From positions 372,001 to 436,000 of the forward strand of contig CANMWT010000001.1 in assembly GCA_947501635.1 (NCBI GenBank): 64,000 bases of DNA. Direction: 5' to 3'. The notes beneath the pieces are model-generated. The model saw only the letters and a list, made by a program, of their open reading frames with translations, had not been told where the DNA came from and searched no databases. Both the position numbers and the translations under genes were made by a program. This stretch comes from an uncultured Roseobacter sp. Lineage in GTDB: Bacteria; Pseudomonadota; Alphaproteobacteria; Rhodobacterales; Rhodobacteraceae. This document shows positions 34,450 through 43,944 of this stretch, in pieces (the stretch's first letter is position 1; each line of letters opens with the position of its first letter).

Positions 34450-34800
34450 GTGGAAGCGGTATTTTCCAAAGAAATTCAAGCCGGTCTGGATCAGGCGCGG
34501 ATTGAGGGATTGAAAAAGTCTTCACGGTTGAGGGTTAATCTGGGTGACAACGTGTTGCCGGTTCTGCGCATGTGGAAAACCGGTTTCGCGGTGGAAGCCG
34601 AAGCGCCCCCGCTGCGCGGATTTGTCGACCTTTATGACGGGGCGATCCACCTGTTTCAGTGTCTGATCGTGACCAGTGAAGAAGAGGGCGGTGAGCGCCG
34701 CTACGAATTCAAGCGTGCCACGGCAGTTGCTGAAAAACCTGCAGTGGATTTCGAGATCCTTGATCATGCGCCCGCGGGGCTGATCGAAGACGCACGATAA
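34450..34800 (+). CDS. uncharacterised protein, possibly lineage-conserved
   Basis: The 116-aa soluble protein opens MEAVFSKEIQAGLDQARIEG, followed by a basic stretch KKSSRLRVNLGD and a beta-rich core (DLYDGAIHLFQCLIVT, then YEFKRATAVA). It starts with GTG. The pattern is reminiscent of a PilZ-type or other small beta-barrel, but the key Arg and Asp/Ser/Gly motifs are not clear, so I do not claim it. It lies 3 nt from the convergent aminotransferase stop. Confidence 0.6.
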   Translation: MEAVFSKEIQAGLDQARIEGLKKSSRLRVNLGDNVLPVLRMWKTGFAVEAEAPPLRGFVDLYDGAIHLFQCLIVTSEEEGGERRYEFKRATAVAEKPAVDFEILDHAPAGLIEDAR

Positions 34801-34803
34801 GCC

Positions 34804-35976
34804 TTACTGAAGATCGCAAAAGGCGTCTTGCAGTCGCGCGCAAGCCTCTTGGACGCGTGCGCGCTGCGTGGCGAGGTTGAACCGCAGAAAGCTTTCGCCG
34901 CCCGGACCGAAGGTGGGCCCGTCGCTGGGGGCGATGCGCGCCTTTTGTCGGACCCGTTCATTAATTTCCGCATGCGTCATGCCGGTGCCGGAAAAATCGA
35001 CCCAGGCGAGAAACGTCGATTGCAGCGGGAGCGAGCGCACGCCCGGAATAGCATTTACTGCTGCGTCAAAAATCGTGCGGTTGGCATCGAGATGCGCCAT
35101 CTGCGCGTCGGCCCATACCGCCCCTTCCGGTGAATAAGCGGCAGTAATCATAGTGACCCCCAGCGCAGACGGCTTGTAGTCAAGCATGGCGAGCCGGCGC
35201 GCCATCTCGCTGCGCAGCTTTGCATCGGGGATAATCATGTTGCCTGTGCGTTGCCCTGCGATGTTGAAGGTTTTGGAAGCGGCTGTGAGCAGCACCATCC
35301 TCTCGGTAGCCTCAGGTGCTGCGGTATGCATGGGCACAAAGGTGTGTCCGGGGTACAGCAGGTCATGGTGAATTTCATCCGAGACGATCAGCAGGTTGTT
35401 GCGGGTGGCGAATTCAGCAACCGCGCGCAGCTCGTCGGCGGTCCAGACGCGGCCTGACGGGTTTTGCGGTGAACACCAAATTAGCATCTGTTCCGTCCCG
35501 TCGAGCCGCGATTGTGCGTCTTCCAGATCGAGCACATAGGTGTCGCCCGTGCGTTTGAGAGGGCAAGCGACAACCTCACGGCCGGCTTTTTCGATCTTTA
35601 TGCGGAATTCATGATAGACTGGCGTGAAGGTCACAACCCGTGCGCCCGGGTCTGTCCAGACGTCAAGACACAGCGCAATTGCATTGCCCAAGCCTTGCGT
35701 TGTGAGAATCCACGATGTGTCGATCTGCCAGTTGTGGCGGGTACGCATCCACCACTGGATGGCTTTCAGATAGTCGTCATGGATGTGCATATATCCAAAG
35801 ACGCCGTGGTCAGCGGCCCGACGCACCGCTTCGATCACGCAAGGAGCGGTCGGATAGTCGCTATCGGCGGTCCACATGCCGATCCCGTCTTCGGGTGAGA
35901 CGCCATAGAGCGTCTCCATCAGATCCCATTTGCTGGCATGCGTGCCGCGGCGGTCGATCGGATCGTTGAAAGACAT
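34804..35976 (-). CDS. MalY/PatB-type PLP enzyme (cystathionine beta-lyase-like aminotransferase)
   Basis: The 390-aa fold-type I enzyme has MWTADSDYPTAPCVIEAVRR, the cofactor loop WCSPQNPSGRVW, the DEIHHDLLYPGH motif, and Lys235 in TAASKTFNIAGQRTG as the PLP lysine. MalY/PatB proteins cleave the C-S bond of cystathionine or cysteine conjugates, giving thiol, pyruvate and ammonia. The start at 35976 follows GGAGC. A sulfur-amino-acid role is probable; simple transamination is an alternative. Confidence 0.9.
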   Translation of the reverse strand: MSFNDPIDRRGTHASKWDLMETLYGVSPEDGIGMWTADSDYPTAPCVIEAVRRAADHGVFGYMHIHDDYLKAIQWWMRTRHNWQIDTSWILTTQGLGNAIALCLDVWTDPGARVVTFTPVYHEFRIKIEKAGREVVACPLKRTGDTYVLDLEDAQSRLDGTEQMLIWCSPQNPSGRVWTADELRAVAEFATRNNLLIVSDEIHHDLLYPGHTFVPMHTAAPEATERMVLLTAASKTFNIAGQRTGNMIIPDAKLRSEMARRLAMLDYKPSALGVTMITAAYSPEGAVWADAQMAHLDANRTIFDAAVNAIPGVRSLPLQSTFLAWVDFSGTGMTHAEINERVRQKARIAPSDGPTFGPGGESFLRFNLATQRARVQEACARLQDAFCDLQ

Positions 35977-36070
35977 GAAAGCTCCTTGGTTGCGATTCGG
36001 CAGCAAGCTAACGTTTCGAGCCATAGGGGCAAGGCCAAGTTGTGTTGCACAGCATCCGCGCATCACCTAA

Positions 36071-36598
36071 ATGGACTCCATGAAGAGAAATATCATCTTG
36101 CACCCCGATCCGCGGCTGAAAAAAGTTGCCGAGCCTGTTGAGGATATCAGCGACGCGTTGCGGACGCTGGCCGACGATATGCTTGAAACGATGTATGACG
36201 CGCCGGGCATCGGGCTTGCCGCGCCGCAGGTGGGCGTGTTGCAGCGCGTCGTGGTTGCGGACTGCATCAAGGACCCTGATGACACTCCGCGCCCTTTGGT
36301 GATGTTCAATCCGGAGGTGATCTCGTCATCGGATGAGACGCGCGTCTACGAAGAGGGCTGTTTGTCCATCCCCGAGCAGTTTGCGGATGTTACACGACCG
36401 TCGGAGGTTGAGGTGCGATGGATGGACCGGGACGGGGTTGAGCAGACGGAAGTTTTCACCGATCTGTGGGCAACCTGCGTACAGCACGAGATCGATCACT
36501 TGGATGGAAAGCTTTTTATCGATTACCTCAAACCGCTGAAGCGGCAGATCATCACCCGCAAAATGGTCAAGCTCAAGAGGGAGCTTGCGCGTCCGTGA
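36071..36598 (+). CDS. def: peptide deformylase, copy 1 (canonical)
   Basis: The 175-aa metalloenzyme removes formyl groups from nascent N-terminal Met. All three motifs are intact: GIGLAAPQVG, EEGCLSIP with the metal Cys, and QHEIDHLDG with both His and the catalytic Glu. It is followed by two more def-like genes, each overlapping the previous by 4 nt, and then by fmt, the enzyme that adds the formyl group. Confidence 0.98.
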   Translation: MDSMKRNIILHPDPRLKKVAEPVEDISDALRTLADDMLETMYDAPGIGLAAPQVGVLQRVVVADCIKDPDDTPRPLVMFNPEVISSSDETRVYEEGCLSIPEQFADVTRPSEVEVRWMDRDGVEQTEVFTDLWATCVQHEIDHLDGKLFIDYLKPLKRQIITRKMVKLKRELARP

Positions 36599-37098
36599 GT
36601 GTGTTGGAGATTTTGCGCTGGCCTGATCCGAGGCTGGGCCTGCAATGCGCCCCGGTCGGAGCGGTCACGGATGAGGTGCGGGCGCTGGCGTCGGACATGC
36701 TTGAGACGATGTATGCAGCGCCGGGCAGAGGGCTTGCCGCGCCGCAGGTCGCCGTGCTGCAGCGTCTCTTTGTGATGGATGTTGCATGGAAGGACGGGCC
36801 GCGCAGCCCAGAGGTTTTTGTGGATCCTGAAATTGTCGACGCAAGTACAGAGCTTGTTGAAAACGACGAGGGCTGTTTGTCTATCCCCGGCGTCTTGGCG
36901 GGGGTCAGCAGGCCTGCGTGGGTTGAGATGCGGTGGCACGATCTGGACGGCGCGCCGCAGCAGCGCCGCTTTGACGGGTTTGCGGCCGCCTGCGCGCAGC
37001 ACGAACTGGATCACTTGAACGGCACCGTGACGCTTGACCGTGTGGCACCTGCGGTGCGCGCGACGATTTTGCAGGCGTATCGCGAGGTGCCGGTGTGA
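36595..37098 (+). CDS. def: peptide deformylase, copy 2 (active-site residues retained)
   Basis: The 167-aa paralogue has GRGLAAPQV in place of GIGLAAPQVG, then DEGCLSIPG and QHELDHLNG, so metal Cys, both His and catalytic Glu are present. A GTG start at 36595 overlaps the stop of copy 1 (GTGA). The change of Ile to Arg in motif 1 and the shorter C-terminus could alter substrate choice. Activity is likely but not certain. Confidence 0.93.
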   Translation: MSVLEILRWPDPRLGLQCAPVGAVTDEVRALASDMLETMYAAPGRGLAAPQVAVLQRLFVMDVAWKDGPRSPEVFVDPEIVDASTELVENDEGCLSIPGVLAGVSRPAWVEMRWHDLDGAPQQRRFDGFAAACAQHELDHLNGTVTLDRVAPAVRATILQAYREVPV

Positions 37099-37592
37099 CC
37101 GTGCAACCGTTCCTGAACTGGCCTGACGCGCGGCTGCGTACCGCGGCCGACCCTGTTTCCGAGATCACGGACGAAATCCGGACGATCTGGGACGACCTGA
37201 TCGACACGATGGATGCAATGCCGGGTGTCGGACTGGCGGCTCCACAGATCGGGATTATGCTGCGGCTGGCCGTGGTGGATGCATCGGACGCGCGCAACCG
37301 GCGGATACGCATGGCCAATCCGGAAATCCTCGATGCCTCTTCGGTGCTCAATAGTCACGAGGAAGCCAGTCCGAACCTGCCCGGTGTCTATGCCGCAGTC
37401 AAAAGGCCGCGCGGCGTGTCAGTCCGTTTTTTGGATGAGGCCGGGATGTATGTGAGGCGCGACTTTGTCGGGCTGGAGGCAACAAGCGTGCAACACCAGA
37501 TCGATCACCTGAACGGCAAGATGTATTTTGATCGTCTGAGTAAGGTAAAGCGCGATATGCTGCTGCGGCGGGCGCGAAAGCTGAAGGCGTGA
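37095..37592 (+). CDS. peptide deformylase-like protein, copy 3 (catalytically degenerate)
   Basis: The 165-aa paralogue keeps the fold and motif 1 ([10 protein letters not shown]) but has lost key residues. Motif 2 EGCLSIP reads EASPNLP, replacing the metal Cys with Ser92. Motif 3 HEIDH reads HQIDH, replacing the catalytic Glu with Gln135. His134 and His138 remain. The frame is intact and overlaps copy 2 by 4 nt (GTGA), so it is a maintained protein rather than a pseudogene. It may bind deformylase substrates or ribosomes, or partner the active copies. Confidence 0.9.
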   Translation: MTVQPFLNWPDARLRTAADPVSEITDEIRTIWDDLIDTMDAMPGVGLAAPQIGIMLRLAVVDASDARNRRIRMANPEILDASSVLNSHEEASPNLPGVYAAVKRPRGVSVRFLDEAGMYVRRDFVGLEATSVQHQIDHLNGKMYFDRLSKVKRDMLLRRARKLKA

Positions 37593-37683
37593 CCATGGGT
37601 CATTCACCAAACCGTTCGGGGTCCGGCAAAGTCGCCGTTTCGTCTCAGGACGGCGGCCCGGCCCATTGTCTGGCGGAGGCGTG

Positions 37684-38604
37684 ATGCGCGTCGTTTTCAT
37701 GGGCACGCCGGAGTTTTCGGTGCCAGTGCTGGACGCGTTGGTGACCGCCGGTCATGAGGTTGTGGCTGTCTATTGTCAGCCGCCCCGCCCCGCTGGGCGC
37801 GGCAAGAAAGACCGCCCCAGCCCCGTTCAGGCGCGGGCTGAGGCCCTTGGTCTGCAAGTGAGACATCCGGTGTCGCTGAAGGGTGCAGAGGCGCAGGCCG
37901 AGTTTGCAGCGCTGAACGCCGAGGTTGCTGTCGTCGTGGCCTATGGTCTTATTCTGCCGCAAGCCATTCTGGATATGCCCCGGCGGGGATGCCTGAATAT
38001 CCATGCCAGCCTGCTGCCGCGTTGGCGTGGTGCCGCCCCGATTCACCGGGCCATTCTTGCGGGCGATCAGCTAACTGGCGTTTGCATCATGCAGATGGAA
38101 GCTGGTCTTGATACAGGGCCTGTATTGCAGCGGGCAACTGTAGACATCAGTCCCGAAGAGACAACGGCGCTGCTGCACGACCGGTTAAGCGTCTTGGGCG
38201 CGCAGCAGATCGTCGACGTTCTGGCGAACCTTGACAGGCTGGTGCCAGAACCGCAGCCAGACCAGGGGGTTACCTACGCGGCCAAGATCGATAAGGCCGA
38301 GGCACGGATCGACTGGAGTAAATCCGCGGTCGAGGTTGACAGGCTCATCCGTGGCCTGTCACCCTTTCCCGGTGCCTGGACGCAGCAGAGAGAGACGCGC
38401 ATCAAGCTTTTGGCCTCTCGCGTGAGCGCGGCAGGTTCGGGTGCGCCTGGAACTGTGTTGCTCGACCCGCTGCGTGTGGCCTGTGGTGAAGGTGCGGTCG
38501 AGGTCCTGACCCTGCAACGGGCTGGAAAAGGTGCACAGGATGCGGCAACCTTCCTCAATGGCTGGCCCTTGCAGGCCGGCGATACTTTCGGAGGAGAAGG
38601 CTGA
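37684..38604 (+). CDS. fmt: methionyl-tRNA formyltransferase
   Basis: The 306-aa enzyme formylates initiator Met-tRNA with 10-formyl-THF. The N-terminal Rossmann opening [18 protein letters not shown], the active-site segment [20 protein letters not shown] with Asn and His, and the GLDTGPVL region with Asp are all present, followed by the OB-type C-terminal domain. The ATG at 37684 follows GGAGGCG. It completes the deformylase/formyltransferase cluster. Confidence 0.97.
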   Translation: MRVVFMGTPEFSVPVLDALVTAGHEVVAVYCQPPRPAGRGKKDRPSPVQARAEALGLQVRHPVSLKGAEAQAEFAALNAEVAVVVAYGLILPQAILDMPRRGCLNIHASLLPRWRGAAPIHRAILAGDQLTGVCIMQMEAGLDTGPVLQRATVDISPEETTALLHDRLSVLGAQQIVDVLANLDRLVPEPQPDQGVTYAAKIDKAEARIDWSKSAVEVDRLIRGLSPFPGAWTQQRETRIKLLASRVSAAGSGAPGTVLLDPLRVACGEGAVEVLTLQRAGKGAQDAATFLNGWPLQAGDTFGGEG

Positions 38605-38840
38605 TGTTTCCCATTCTGATCGGCACAGTCGTGATCGCGGGTATTGTTGGCTATGCCTCGGAAAAATCGGGGTTTACACATAATGGCTATGTCCAGAGCA
38701 TCATCATATGCGTGGGCGGAGCCTTTTTGATGTATTTCGTCACTCTCATGTTTGGCATCGGGTTTCGCAGCCCCGGTGTAAACGCGATCGCCGCGTCGGT
38801 CGGGGCGTTGATTATCGTTCCCACGCATTGGCGCAAGTAG
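38604..38840 (+). CDS. small membrane protein, unknown function
   Basis: The 78-aa protein has two to three hydrophobic helices: an N-terminal one (LIGTVVIAGIVGYASEKSG), one in the middle (IIICVGGAFLMYFVTLMFGI) and one near the C-terminus (VNAIAASVGALIIVPTHW). Gly-rich helices give a general resemblance to GlsB/YeaQ-type proteins, but this is weak. Its ATG shares one base with the fmt stop codon (TGATG), implying co-expression. Confidence 0.6.
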   Translation: MFPILIGTVVIAGIVGYASEKSGFTHNGYVQSIIICVGGAFLMYFVTLMFGIGFRSPGVNAIAASVGALIIVPTHWRK

Positions 38841-38858
38841 CCTGACGCGCGTGGGCGG

Positions 38859-41800
38859 TTATTCCGCCGGTGCGCGGCTGACCAGTTTCTCGTCGTCTTC
38901 CACCGGCGCACGCACGCACAGGCGCAAGAGCGGTGGGACTGTCAGCAGTGTCAGGAACGCCGACATTGACAGCCCCCCGACGACAACAGCGCCCAGACCA
39001 CGGTACAGCTCCGATCCTTCGCCCGGAAATACCACCAGTGGCAGCATGCCAAAAACGGAGGTCAAGGTGGACATAAAGATAGGCCGGATGCGGTTGCGGG
39101 TTGCCTCTTCGATGGCGTCGATGGGGGCCATGCCCTCGTCGCGCAGGTGGTAAAGCGTCTGGTGTACGATCAGGATCGCATTGTTCACCACGATCCCCAC
39201 CAGGATGATAAAGCCCAGCAGTGTGAGCATATCCAGAGGTTGCGTCTGGAACGTGTTGAGCAGCGCCAACCCCCCTACGCCGCCTGCCGCGGCGACAGGA
39301 ACCGAGATCAGGATCACAAGCGGTAATACGAAGCTTTCAAACAGGATGGCCATCACAAGAAAGACGATGATAAGCGCCACGGCAAGGTTGATCTGGATGG
39401 CTTCCCATGTCTGGCTGAGCTGGTCGGCGGTGCCGGACACGGTGACGCGCACCCCATTGGGCAGGCCGCGCTCTTCCAACACTTGCACCACTTCCGTTTC
39501 CAGGAGTTCGACAGCCGCTTCAAGCGGCAGCGCGTCGGAGGGGCGCACCTCGAGCGTGACGGTACGCAGCCGGTCGCGGTGCCTGATTTCGGTGGGCCCT
39601 GCGGTTACGACGACATCCGCAAGCGCAGACACAGGCACGATCTGGCCCGAAGGCGTAACGACCGGGTAGTTGCCGATGTCTTGCGTGCGCTGTTGCAATT
39701 GCAGGCCGGGGTCCCCCTTGAGCATCAGATTGATACGTTCCGCCCCGACGGTGATCTCGGCAATCCGCAAACCGTCGTTGAAGGCATCCACAGTCACAGC
39801 CAGATCCGAGGCTGTGAGCCCTGCGTCGGCAAGCCGCAGACGGTCCGGCATCAAACGCACTTCCGGTGCGCCAAGCTCAAGCCCGGGGATCGGGCGGAAC
39901 TGATGCCCTTCCGAGCGCGGCAGAAGTTGTGAAATGGTGCCTGCGGCCTGTCCTGCCACTGACAGGATATCTTCTAGTTCCTGACCGGAGATATTGAGTT
40001 CGATGGTTCTGCCACCACCGACTCCGCGGCCGAAAAGCGAGGGCTGTGTCATAAAACCGAACGTGCCGGGTTCGGCAAAGATCGGACGCGACAGTACGGG
40101 GATAAGATCGCCCGCACGGGTGCCGTCCACGGCGGAGGCTCCGACGAAAGTTGCGCCGGGGCGCGCCACAAAAAAGAAGTTGTCGATGGTCGGCGTGCCG
40201 TCATCGGTTTGAGGGGCGGGATTTGCCTCCCATAGAGGTTGGGCGACGGTTTCGATCCGTTCAGCGATGGTTTCAGTGGTGTCGAGGTTGTAGCCGGGTG
40301 GCGGTATGATCACACCAAAGACCAGATTTCGGTTGCCCTCGGGCAGATATTCAAGCCGCGGCAGGAAAGTCACCGTCGCGATGGCGGCTCCGCCCGCGAT
40401 GGCCGCAACCATAAAGAGCCCAAGGGCTCGAAAGCGCACGGTCATTCGCACATAGGCCATGACCAGCCGATGGAAGCCGCGGGCAAGATGGTCGAGGCCC
40501 CAGATACCTACTTTGGTTTGCGGGCCTTTGGTCAGCAGGCGGCTCGCAAGCGCGGGGATAACGGTGACCGCGACCACCAGCGACAGCAGCACCGAAACCG
40601 AGATCGCCACCGCGATGTCGCGAAAAAGCTGTCCCGCTTCAAGCTGCATGATAAGGATCGGGACAAAGACCAGCACGGTCGTAAGGGCCGACACAAGAAT
40701 GGCGCCCCAGACTTGCTTGGCGCCAAGATAGGCAGCTTCTCGTCTGGATTTGCCCTCCTCGCGTAGCCTGTAGATGTTTTCCAGCACGACAATGGCCGCA
40801 TCGACGATCATCCCCACTGCAAAGGCGATACCGGCAAGCGAGATCACATTCAGCGTTCTGCCGGTGGCTGCCATCGCGACGAAGGTTGCCACGATGCTGA
40901 CGGGGATTGCCAGCGACACCACCAGCGTGGCACGCGGACTGCGCAGGAATGCCAGCAGCACCGCTGCCGCCAATGCGCCGCCGATCCAGATGTTCTGGGT
41001 GACAAGCTGAATTGCCCCGTTGATGTAAATCGTTTCGTCATAGGCTTGACGCATGTTCAGGCCCGCGTCGGCCACGGAGCCTTCGCGCAACTCGGCCAGC
41101 ACTTCTTGCACGGCTTCCATTGTCTCGATGACATTGGCTCCCGGTTCGCGCACGATGTTGAAGGCCAGCCCGGGTTCGCCACGAAAGCGCAGCCGCGAGG
41201 TAGAGTCCTGAAACGCGAAAGCGACATCCGCCACGTCGCCCACGCGCACCCGGCCTGACCCGCCCGACCCGATGTCGGACCGCAATACGACCTCTTCAAT
41301 GGCGGCCACTGTGTTGAGGTTGCCCTCGGCACGTACCACGTAGCGGCGTTTGCCTTCTTCCACGTCACCAGCGGACAGTGATATGTTTTCGTTGCGCAAT
41401 ATGCGCACGACTTCGGGCACGGTCAGGTCGAAGCGTGCCAGCCGCCGCGGGTCCACGACCACCTGCAACTCGCGTGTCACGCCGCCAAAAACGTTCACGG
41501 CGGACACGCCTTCGATGCGCTCAATCCGGTCCTGAATGATGTCTTCGACAAAATCGCCATAGGTGGGCATGCTGCGGGTGTTACCCTCTTGCGCGGTAAG
41601 CAGTATCCACGCAATCGGGCTATCATCCGAGCCGGAGGTGTCCAGCGTTGGCTCGCCTGCCTCTTCAGGGTAGTCCCCCACGCGGTCAAGCCGGTTTGAA
41701 ACCAGCAGCAGCGACTGGGCCATGTCGGTGCCCACGCCGAATTCCAATGTGACCTCGGCCTCACCGGTGCGGGCTCGAGAGGTCATGATCTCCAGACCCT

Positions 41801-42023
41801 CAAGGCCGCGCAGGGCCTCTTCCTGCGGGTTGATGATTTCGCGTTCCACTTCGGAAGGCGCGGCGCCGGGCCAGTTTGTGCCAATCACAACAATCGGTTT
41901 GCGCACGTCAGGGGCCAGTTGGATTGGAATGCGGCTGACGGCGATCAGGCCGAACAAAACGGCCATAATAACCGCAGCGATCACCGCTACGGGACGTTCA
42001 ATGGCGAAGCGAATAAAATCCAT
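38859..42023 (-). CDS. RND-family multidrug efflux permease (AcrB/MexF type)
   Basis: The 1054-aa protein has the twofold RND layout: helix 1 (RFAIERPVAVIAAVIMAVLF), large periplasmic loops, a GMIVDAAIVVLENIYRLREEGKSRREAA segment around helix 4, and a second half with VVFPGEGSELYRGLGAVVVGG near the end. The proton-relay Asp is kept as VDA. It is the inner-membrane pump, driven by proton entry, paired with the adaptor gene 9 nt upstream. No outer-membrane channel gene is adjacent. Confidence 0.95.
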   Translation of the reverse strand: MDFIRFAIERPVAVIAAVIMAVLFGLIAVSRIPIQLAPDVRKPIVVIGTNWPGAAPSEVEREIINPQEEALRGLEGLEIMTSRARTGEAEVTLEFGVGTDMAQSLLLVSNRLDRVGDYPEEAGEPTLDTSGSDDSPIAWILLTAQEGNTRSMPTYGDFVEDIIQDRIERIEGVSAVNVFGGVTRELQVVVDPRRLARFDLTVPEVVRILRNENISLSAGDVEEGKRRYVVRAEGNLNTVAAIEEVVLRSDIGSGGSGRVRVGDVADVAFAFQDSTSRLRFRGEPGLAFNIVREPGANVIETMEAVQEVLAELREGSVADAGLNMRQAYDETIYINGAIQLVTQNIWIGGALAAAVLLAFLRSPRATLVVSLAIPVSIVATFVAMAATGRTLNVISLAGIAFAVGMIVDAAIVVLENIYRLREEGKSRREAAYLGAKQVWGAILVSALTTVLVFVPILIMQLEAGQLFRDIAVAISVSVLLSLVVAVTVIPALASRLLTKGPQTKVGIWGLDHLARGFHRLVMAYVRMTVRFRALGLFMVAAIAGGAAIATVTFLPRLEYLPEGNRNLVFGVIIPPPGYNLDTTETIAERIETVAQPLWEANPAPQTDDGTPTIDNFFFVARPGATFVGASAVDGTRAGDLIPVLSRPIFAEPGTFGFMTQPSLFGRGVGGGRTIELNISGQELEDILSVAGQAAGTISQLLPRSEGHQFRPIPGLELGAPEVRLMPDRLRLADAGLTASDLAVTVDAFNDGLRIAEITVGAERINLMLKGDPGLQLQQRTQDIGNYPVVTPSGQIVPVSALADVVVTAGPTEIRHRDRLRTVTLEVRPSDALPLEAAVELLETEVVQVLEERGLPNGVRVTVSGTADQLSQTWEAIQINLAVALIIVFLVMAILFESFVLPLVILISVPVAAAGGVGGLALLNTFQTQPLDMLTLLGFIILVGIVVNNAILIVHQTLYHLRDEGMAPIDAIEEATRNRIRPIFMSTLTSVFGMLPLVVFPGEGSELYRGLGAVVVGGLSMSAFLTLLTVPPLLRLCVRAPVEDDEKLVSRAPAE

Positions 42024-42032
42024 GACCGTCCC

Positions 42033-43166
42033 CTAATTGCTCGCGCCCATCGGCGCGATGTCCTGACCCGGGCGCAAGCGTTCGTTGCCGCGGGTGACCA
42101 CGATGTCACCTTCGGCCAGACCATCGAGAACTTCGAACCGGTCCCCTAGTGCCACGCCAATCTGTACGGTGCGGGGCTGCGCTTTGCCTTCGTCGGCCAC
42201 AAATACCGACCAACCGCCACGGGCTTGTACCAAGGCGTCTTTGGGCACCGACAGCACGTCGCGGGGGGAGGAGATCGGGATATTGACGGTGATGGATTGA
42301 CCAATGGCCAAGCGGTCCAGCGCGTTGGGCTGTGTTGAGGTAAAGCGCACAGGGCGGGTCCGCGTCGACGTATCCTCGACGGGCAAAAGCACACGCATTT
42401 CCAGATCCAGCGGTTCGTTCGTTTCGGTGTATCCGTCCACCTTGAGGCCCGGTTCGAGCACGCCGACGTAGCGCGAGGGGACACTGGCTTCGATCTCGAT
42501 GGAGCCGGTGTCGAGCAGCGAGACGACCGGCGCGCCGGAAGCAATGAACTCGCCGGGGTTTGTGTCAACTTCCAGCACGATCCCGGGAAACGGTGCAGTA
42601 ATTTCCGCGCGGTCTAACTGGTAACGCGTTTCAGCCAGATTGGCCTGGGCGGTTTTTACCCTGGCCTCGGCCTCGGCCAGCAGACCCTGCGTCTGGAAAT
42701 AATCACTTTGCGCATCGTCAAAGCGGCTGGTCGAGAAAGAAGCGGTGTCGCGCAGACCTTCAATGCGGGCCAGTGCGTTTTCCGCGCGTGCAACGCTGGA
42801 TTCCGCGATTGTGATGCCGGCCCGTGCCTCGGCCAGACGGGCATCTGCCTGTCTGGCAAAGATTTCCAGCAGCTCTGTATCCAGACGGACCAGAAGGTCA
42901 CCGCGTTCCACGACCGCCCCTTCCAGCACCAGAACCTCGGCCACCGTGCCGCTGATGCGGCTGGCGACGGTGCCTTCACGCGAGGTGACCACCTCAGCAA
43001 AAAGCGGGACGGTTTCCGCAATACGCTGTATTTCAACCGTTTCCACTCCGACTGTGGCCGGCCGGCCTTGGGCGAGCGTGCTGGTCGGTGTGCTCAAGGG
43101 TGCCGCAAGCAGCAATGCAAAAAGAAGGCCGTTCAGGGCGGGGAAGCGGTACATTGGCGGGCTCAT
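42033..43166 (-). CDS. RND efflux periplasmic adaptor (HlyD/MFP family)
   Basis: The protein has an N-terminal signal (LNGLLFALLLAAPLS), a lipoyl/biotinyl-type half (SRISGTVAEVLVLEGAVVERGDLLVRLD, split here as TVAEVLVLEGAVVERGD), a coiled-coil hairpin and a beta-barrel with AEITAPFPGIVLEVDTNPGE. It bridges the RND pump to an outer-membrane channel. The start is uncertain: ATGs at 43166 and 43154 lack clear ribosome sites and the frame runs to 43247. I give 43166. Confidence 0.9.
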   Translation of the reverse strand: MSPPMYRFPALNGLLFALLLAAPLSTPTSTLAQGRPATVGVETVEIQRIAETVPLFAEVVTSREGTVASRISGTVAEVLVLEGAVVERGDLLVRLDTELLEIFARQADARLAEARAGITIAESSVARAENALARIEGLRDTASFSTSRFDDAQSDYFQTQGLLAEAEARVKTAQANLAETRYQLDRAEITAPFPGIVLEVDTNPGEFIASGAPVVSLLDTGSIEIEASVPSRYVGVLEPGLKVDGYTETNEPLDLEMRVLLPVEDTSTRTRPVRFTSTQPNALDRLAIGQSITVNIPISSPRDVLSVPKDALVQARGGWSVFVADEGKAQPRTVQIGVALGDRFEVLDGLAEGDIVVTRGNERLRPGQDIAPMGASN

Positions 43167-43283
43167 TTCACTGGGGTAGGTGTTAACTGAACCAGATAGT
43201 TTGTTTTTTGTCACGTCAACAAGCGGTGAATGTGCATATTCGCGCAAACTTTCAGCGCCAATCGACAGAAAGCCAGCCCGTTT

Positions 43284-43943
43284 TCAGGTCTCAAGCGCGC
43301 TTGCGTAGGCGCGCAGGGCCTCGATCTCTTCGGCGGTAGGGGTCTGGCCGGTAAAGCCGACAAGATAGGCGGGTACCAGTTTGTTGCGCAGGTTCATCGG
43401 CTCATTGAGTTGTGCATCGTCGTATCCGATCTGCATGTAATACAGGATGCGCGCCCGTGCGACGGCTTCCAGTTCAGGATACCCGAAACGTTCGAACATG
43501 GCTTGCAGGGCCCCCAGCCGCCGGCTGTCCGAACTTTGCAGCACAGTGCGTACCTTTTCTGACCGGCGTGCCCAGTCGCGGACAGCGAAATCCAACCGCG
43601 TGTCGAAAAGGGCTGGGTTGATGACACATCTGAAAACATTGCCCACCGCCTGCGTGATCGTGGCGGCAGGGGCGTCCGCCATATCTACCAGAGCTGCGGT
43701 GTTTGTGGCTTGCCAATGCTCCAACAGGGCGTCGAGCAGGTCCTGACGTGATTTGAAGTACCAGTAAAAGCTTGATCTGGAAACGCCCATGGCGCTGCCC
43801 ATCGCTTGTATCTTGACCCCTTCCACACCGTTTGTGACCAATGCGTCAAGTGCGGTGTTCAACCAGTCGTCTCGCGTCACTTTGACATTGCCGACCAGAG
43901 GTGCGCTGTCAGGGTTGTCTCTGTGCAGGAGCGGGCCAGTCAT
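43284..43943 (-). CDS. TetR-family transcriptional regulator
   Basis: The 219-aa protein has an N-terminal helix-turn-helix (WLNTALDALVTNGVEGVKIQ, then MGSAMGVSRSSFYWYFKSRQ) and a C-terminal ligand-binding part. It lies 2 nt after the MttB stop, so it is probably made on the same mRNA, and 117 bp before the adaptor gene. It may regulate the RND pair, the demethylation genes, or both. An AACT-N9-AGTT repeat at 43185-43201 lies just upstream of the adaptor gene. Confidence 0.9.
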   Translation of the reverse strand: MTGPLLHRDNPDSAPLVGNVKVTRDDWLNTALDALVTNGVEGVKIQAMGSAMGVSRSSFYWYFKSRQDLLDALLEHWQATNTAALVDMADAPAATITQAVGNVFRCVINPALFDTRLDFAVRDWARRSEKVRTVLQSSDSRRLGALQAMFERFGYPELEAVARARILYYMQIGYDDAQLNEPMNLRNKLVPAYLVGFTGQTPTAEEIEALRAYASALET

Positions 43944-43944
43944 A

